Assembly: GCF_932526225.1 (NCBI RefSeq)
Contig: NC_064038.1
Location: forward strand, 1,614,001-1,678,000
Length of the DNA: 64,000 nt
Direction: 5' to 3'
Source: Nematostella vectensis
Lineage: Eukaryota > Cnidaria > Anthozoa > Actiniaria > Edwardsiidae
Position numbers and translations under genes: made by a program. This document shows, piece by piece, positions 57,901-64,000 of this stretch (positions within the stretch are counted from its first letter, which is position 1; every line of letters begins with the position of its first letter). The notes beneath the pieces were generated by a model that saw only the letters and a program-made list of their open reading frames with translations, had not been told where the DNA came from and made no database searches.

Positions 57901-60900
57901 TTTTTTCCGAGTATACTGTTTTATTTTTCCTAATGTTACTTTTTGGAATTTACATTAGGAAAAAAAAATTATCGATTGTAACCTTTTCGAGGTTAAACTC
58001 GTAAAACAAATTCCCGAATGTAACCCTGAAGCTTTTCCCGAATGTAACCTCCAGTCCGATGGTGACTTTGCTTGGGATAGTTTACGATACCAATAGTATT
58101 AAAAGTAATTTTCATTACAATTCCCTTCAGCAATGCCACGTTAGTCTTTCTTTGCGGGCACTTGACTACTAACGCAGCGACCCGGGTTCGATTCCCGCTG
58201 ATAGCCTATTTTTTGTTCTTTATTTTTTTTTTTTTAAATATCGATACTTAATTATACTGTTCTTGGTGTGTCATGACATAAAAAGAAGGTATAGGGACAT
58301 TTTTATGTACTCTCAGCATCTTTGATGTGCTCATGCTTTGTTAAGGATCCTGTACATATTTTATGCACACAAGAACTAACTAGATTCCTTGGATAACTTG
58401 ATTAAGTAGATTCTAACATAGAGCATAGCGCTCGATAGATTGATATACCTTTTTTTTCCGAGTATACTGTTTTATTTTTCCTAATGTTACTTTTTGGAAT
58501 TTACATTCGGAAAAAAAATTATCGATTGTAACCTTTTGGAGGTTACACTCGTAAAACAAATTCCCGAATGTAACCCTGAAGCTTTTCCCGAATGTAACCT
58601 CCAGTCCGATGGTGACTTTGCTTGGGATAGTTTACGATACCAATAGTATTAAAAGTAATTTTCATTACAATTCCCTTCAGCAATGCCACGTTAGTCTTTC
58701 GTTGCGGGCACTTGACTACTAACGCAGCTACCCGGGTTCGATTCCCGCTGATAGCCTATTTTTTTTTCTTTATTTTTTTTTTTAAATCGATACTTAATTA
58801 TACTGTTCTTGGTGTGTCATGACATAAAAAGAAGGTATAGGGACATTTTTATGTACTCTCAGCATCTTTGATGTGCTCATGCTTTGTTCAGGATCCTGCA
58901 CATATTTTATGCACACAAGAACTAACTAGATTCCTTGGATAACTTGATTAAGTAGATTCTAACATAGAGCATAGCGCTCGATAGATTGATATACCTTTTT
59001 TTCCGAGTATACTGTTTTATTTTTCCTAATGTTACTTTTTGGAATTTACATTCGGAAAAAAATTATCGATTGTAACCTTTTGGAGGTTACACTCGTAAAA
59101 CAAATTCCCGAATGTAACCCTGAAGCTTTTCCCGAATGTAACCTCCAGTCCGATGGTGACTTTGCTTGGGATAGTTTACGATACCAATAGTATTAAAAGT
59201 AATTTTCATTACAATTCCCTTCAGCAATGCCACGTTAGTCTTTCGTTGCGGGCACTTGACTACTAACGCAGCTACCCGGGTTCGATTCCCGCTGATAGCC
59301 TATTTTTTTTTCTTTATTTTTTTTTAAATATCGATACTTAATTATACTGTTCTTGGTGTGTCATGACATAAAAAGAAGGTATAGGGACATTTTTATGTAC
59401 TCTCAGCATCTTTGATGTGCTCATGCTTTGTTCAGGATCCTGTACATATTTTATGCACACAAGAACTAACTAGATTCCTTGGATAACTTGATTAAGTAGA
59501 TTCTAACATAGAGCATAGCGCTCGATAGATTGATATACCTTTTTTCCGAGTATACTGTTTTATTTTTCCTAATGTTACTTTTTGGAATTTACATTCGGAA
59601 AAAAAAATTATCGATTGTAACCTTTTCGAGGTTAAACTCGTAAAACAAATTCCCGAATGTAACCCTGAAGCTTTTCCCGAATGTAACCTCCAGTCCGATG
59701 GTGACTTTGCTTGGGATAGTTTACGATACCAATAGTATTAAAAGTAATTTTCATTACAATTCCCTTCAGCAATGCCACGTTAGTCTTTCTTTGCGGGCAC
59801 TTGACTACTAACGCAGCGACCCGGGTTCGATTCCCGCTGATAGCCTATTTTTTGTTCTTTATTTTTTTTTTTTTAAATATCGATACTTAATTATACTGTT
59901 CTTGGTGTGTCATGACATAAAAAGAAGGTATAGGGACATTTTTATGTACTCTCAGCATCTTTGATGTGCTCATGCTTTGTTAAGGATCCTGTACATATTT
60001 TATGCACACAAGAACTAACTAGATTCCTTGGATAACTTGATTAAGTAGATTCTAACATAGAGCATAGCGCTCGATAGATTGATATACCTTTTTTTCCGAG
60101 TATACTGTTTTATTTTTCCTAATGTTACTTTTTGGAATTTACATTCGGAAAAAAAAATTATCGATTGTAACCTTTTGGAGGTTACACTCGTAAAACAAAT
60201 TCCCGAATGTAACCCTGAAGCTTTTCCCGAATGTAACCTCCAGTCCGATGGTGACTTTGCTTGGGATAGTTTACGATACCAATAGTATTAAAAGTAATTT
60301 TCATTTCAATTCCCTTCAGCAATGCCACGTTAGTCTTTCGTTGCGGGCACTTGACTACTAACGCAGCTACCCGGGTTCGATTCCCGCTGATAGCCTATTT
60401 TTATTTCTTTCTTTTTTTTTTAAATATCGATACTTAATTATACTGTTCTTGGTGTGTCATGACATAAAAAGAAGGTATAGGGACATTTTTATGTACTCTC
60501 AGCATCTTTGATGTGCTCATGCTTTGTTCAGGATCCTGTGTATATTTTATGCACACAAGAACTAACTAGATTCCTTGGATAACTTGATTAAGTAGATTCT
60601 AACATAGAGCATAGCGCTCGATAGATTGATATACCTTTTTTTCCGAGTATACTGTTTTATTTTTCCTAATGTTACTTTTTGCAATTTACATTCGGAAAAA
60701 AAATTATCGATTGTAACCTTTTGGAGGTTACACCCGTAAAACAAATTCCCGAATGTAACCCTGAAGCTTTTCCCGAATGTAACCTCCAGTCCGATGGTGA
60801 CTTTGGTTGGGATAGTTTACGATACCAATAGTATTAAAAGTAATTTTCATTACAATTCCCTTCAGCAATGCCACGTTAGTCTTTCGTTGCGGGCACTTGA

Positions 60901-63900
60901 CTACTAACGCAGCGACCCGGGTTCGATTCCCGCTGATAGCCTATTTTTTTTTCTTTCTTTTTTTTTTAAATATCGATACTTAATTATACTGTTCTTGGTG
61001 TGTCATGACATAAAAAAAGAAGGTATAGGGACATTTTTATGTACTCTCAGCATCTTTGATGTGCTCATGCTTTGTTCAGGATCCTGTACATATTTTATGC
61101 ACACAAGAACTAACTAGATTCCTTGGATAACTTGATTAAGTAGATTCTAACATAGAGCATAGCGCTCGATAGATTGATATACCTTTTTTTCCGAGTATAC
61201 TGTTTTATTTTTCCTAATGTTACTTTTTGGAATTTACATTCGGAAAAAAAATTATCGATTGTAACCGTTTGGAGGTTACACTCGTAAAACAAATTCCCGA
61301 ATGTAACCCTGAAGCTTTTCCCGAATGTAACCTCCAGTCCGATGGTGACTTTGCTTGGGATAGTTTACGATACCAATAGTATTAAAAGTAATTTTCATTA
61401 CAATTCCCTTCAGCAATGCCACGTTAGTCTTTCGTTGCGGGCACTTGACTACTAACGCAGCTACCCGGGTTCGATCCCCGCTGATAGCCTATTTTTTTTT
61501 CTTTATTTTTTTTTTAAATATCGATACTTAATTATACTGTTCTTGGTGTGTCATGACATAAAAAGAAGGTATAGGGACATTTTTATGTACTCTCAGCATC
61601 TTTGATGTGCTCATGCTTTGTTCAGGATCCTGTACATATTTTATGCACACAAGAACTAACTAGATTCCTTGGATAACTTGATTAAGTAGATTCTAACATA
61701 GAGCATAGCGCTCGATAGATTGATATACCTTTTTTTCCGAGTATACTGTTTTATTTTTCCTAATGTTACTTTTTGGAATTTACATTGGGAAAAAAAAATT
61801 ATCGATTGTAACCTTTTGGAGGTTACACTCGTAAAACAAATTCCCGAATGTAACCCTGAAGCTTTTCCCGAATGTAACCTCCTGTCCGATGGTGACTTTG
61901 CTTGGGATAGTTTACGATACCAATAGTATTAAAAGTAATTTTCATTACAATTCCCTTCAGCAATGCCACGTTAGTCTTTCGTTGCGGGCACTTGACTACT
62001 AACGCAGCGACCCGGGTTCGATTCCCGCTGATAGCCTATTTTTTTTTCTTTCTTTTTTTTTAAATATCGATACTTAATTATACTGTTCTTGGTGTGTCAT
62101 GACATAAAAAGAAGGTATAGGGACATTTTTATGTACTCTCAGCATCTTTGATGTGCTCATGGTTTGTTCAGGATCCTGTACATATTTTATGCACACAAGA
62201 ACTAACTAGATTCCTTGGATAACTTGATTAAGTAGATTCTAACATAGAGCATAGCGCTCGATAGATTGATATACCTTTTTTTCCGAGTATACTGTTTTAT
62301 TTTTCCTAATGTTACTTTTTGGAATTTACATTCGGAAAAAAATTATCGATTGTAACCTTTTGGATGTTACACTCGTAAAACAAATTCCCGAATGTAACCC
62401 TGAAGCTTTTCCCGAATGTAACCTCCAGTCCGATGGTGACTTTGCTTGGGATAGTTTACGATACCAATAGTATTAAAAGTAATTTTCATTTCAATTCCCT
62501 TCAGCAATGCCACGTTAGTCTTTCGTTGCGGGCACTTCACTACTAACGCAGCGACCCGGGTTCGATTCCCGCTGATAGCCTATTTTTTTTTTCTTTCTTT
62601 TTTTTTTTTAAATATCGATACTTAATTATACTGTTCTTGGTGTGTCATGACATAAAAAGAAGGTATAGGGACATTTTTATGTACTCTCAGCATCTTTGAT
62701 GTGCTCATGCTTTGTTCAGGATCCTGTACATATTTTATGCACACAAGAACTAACTAGATTCCTTGGATAACTTGATTAAGTAGATTGTAACATAGAGCAT
62801 AGCGCTCGATAGATTGATATACCTTTTTTTCCGAGTATACTGTTTTATTTTTCCTAATGTTACTTTTTGGAATTTACATTCGGAAAAAAAATTATCGATT
62901 GTAACCGTTTGGAGGTTACACTCGTAAAACAAATTCCCGAATGTAACCCTGAAGCTTTTCCCGAATGTAACCTCCAGTCCGATGGTGACTTTGCTTGGGA
63001 TAGTTTACGATACCAATAGTATTAAAAGTAATTTTCATTACAATTCCCTTCAGCAATGCCACGTTAGTCTTTCTTTGCGGGCACTTGACTACTAACGCAG
63101 CTACCCGGGTTCGATTCCCGCTGATAGCCTATTTTTTTTTCTTTATTTTTTTTTTAAATATCGATACTTAATTATACTGTTCTTGGTGTGTCATGACATA
63201 AAAAGAAGGTATAGGGACATTTTTATGTACTCTCAGCATCTTTGATGTGCTCATGCTTTGTTCAGGATCCTGTACATATTTTATGCACACAAGAACTAAC
63301 TAGATTCCTTGGATAACTTGATTAAGTAGATTCTAACATAGAGCATAGCGCTCGATAGATTGATATACCTTTTTTTCCGAGTATACTGTTTTATTTTTCC
63401 TAATGTTACTTTTTGGAATTTACATTCGGAAAAAAAAATTATCGATTGTAACGTTTTGGAGGTTACACTCGTAAAACAAATTCCCGAATGTAACCCTGAA
63501 GCTTTTCCCGAATGTAACCTCCAGTCCGATGGTGACTTTGCTTGGGATAGTTTACGATACCAATAGTATTAAAATTAATTTTCATTACAATTCCCTTCAG
63601 CAATGCCACGTTAGTCTTTCGTTGCGGGCACTTGACTACTAACGCAGCCACCCGTGTTCGATTCCCGCTGATAGCCTATTTTTTTTTCTTTTTTTTTTTT
63701 TTAAATATCGATACTTAATTATACTGTTCTTGGTGTGTCATGACATAAAAAGAAGGTATAGGGACATTTTTATGTACTCTCAGCATCTTTGATGTGCTCA
63801 TGCTTTGTTCAGGATCCTGTACATATTTTATGCACACAAGAACTAACTAGATTCCTTGGATAACTTGATTAAGTGGATTCTAACATAGAGCATAGCGCTC

Positions 63901-64000
63901 GATAGATTGATATACCTTTTTTTCCGAGTATACTGTTTTATTTTTCCTAATGTTACTTTTTTGGAATTTACATTCGGAAAAAAAATTATCGATTGTAACC
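54995..64000. repeat. 18,755-bp higher-order repeat unit, copy 2 (cut by window end)
   Basis: Near-identical to 36240-45245, with only a handful of substitutions seen (for example ATTAGG for ATTCGG near 57955, AACG for AACC near 63452). The offset drifts to 18,756 after about 62 kb through homopolymer changes. It is unfinished at the window edge. Confidence 0.8.
56052..56228 (+). mobile_element. Second copy of the retroposon fragment, carried by the 18.8-kb duplication
   Basis: Same insert, same junctions and same tail as at 37297-37473. It arose by duplication of the host segment, not by a second insertion, because the breakpoints are identical. Confidence 0.6.

Larger units (their letters stand above)
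32446..64000. repeat. Tandem satellite array, about 546-bp monomer, runs off the window
   Basis: Marker CAGCAATGCCACG recurs every 545-547 bp from about 32654 to 63599, giving about 57 tRNA-like blocks. Each monomer has in order: a cassette of GAATGTAACC-type motifs in both orientations; GATGGTGACTTTGCTTGGGA; a 71-nt tRNA-like block; a T-rich run (15-25 nt); GATACTTAATTATACTG; GGTGTGTCATGACATAAAAA; GGATCCTGTACATATTTTAT; and TAGCGCTCGATAGATTGATA. Monomers are highly alike, differing mainly in homopolymer lengths and scattered point changes. Small frames of 60-68 codons repeat on both strands but shift with homopolymers and show no start or domain logic, so they are not genes. Confidence 0.95.

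Noticed and set aside
33506-63651. Recurring 68-codon plus-strand and 60-codon minus-strand frames (ECNLQ-type sequence)
   Set aside because: They overlap the same inverted-motif cassette on both strands, appear only when homopolymer length allows, and show no signal or domain; they are satellite shadows.
32446-64000. CRISPR array or rDNA/5S cluster
   Set aside because: The monomer is 546 bp with no spacer structure, no rRNA sequence was recognised, and the DNA is animal nuclear.

Overview
This is animal nuclear DNA, almost certainly from an anthozoan cnidarian of the sea-anemone type. The reasons are intron-split genes with GT-AG boundaries, abundant short inverted-repeat transposons, and a secreted precursor built around the PPGLW core found in cnidarian GLW/metamorphosin neuropeptides. 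The species was not determined.

Layout. (1) 1-1.7 kb: the last exon of an unidentified plus-strand gene (99-212), then a minus-strand SDHAF4 gene (succinate dehydrogenase assembly factor 4, 1169-1507). (2) 1.7-22.7 kb: a complete plus-strand HAUS6 gene (augmin subunit 6). I rebuilt it as 25 exons whose phases all agree, giving about 1394 residues. It diverges from SDHAF4 across about 200 bp, which suggests a shared promoter. Its introns hold two long minisatellites (16-bp and 48-bp units), an AAT microsatellite and several non-autonomous DNA transposons that look Harbinger-, hAT-, MULE- and piggyBac-like. (3) 22.7-26.8 kb: intergenic DNA with a small MITE carrying a C26 tract. (4) 26.8-28.04 kb: an uninterrupted ORF for a 410-residue secreted precursor with seven CPPGLWC cassettes and several CX5C variants, mostly followed by KR. 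Without Gly donors these would yield disulfide-ringed, non-amidated peptides. (5) 28-32.4 kb: intergenic DNA with a diverged segment duplication and TTAA-flanked elements. (6) 32.45-64 kb: a tandem satellite of about 546-bp monomers, with about 57 copies of a degenerate tRNA-like block (intact B box, T-run after it). It has nested higher-order repeats, including a nearly identical 18,755-bp duplication still running at the window end.

The genes do not form one pathway. SDHAF4 (mitochondrial complex II assembly) and HAUS6 (spindle microtubule branching) are housekeeping genes sharing a promoter region. The neuropeptide gene stands alone. The most novel items are the cyclic PPGLW precursor and the tRNA-like satellite with its large higher-order duplication.
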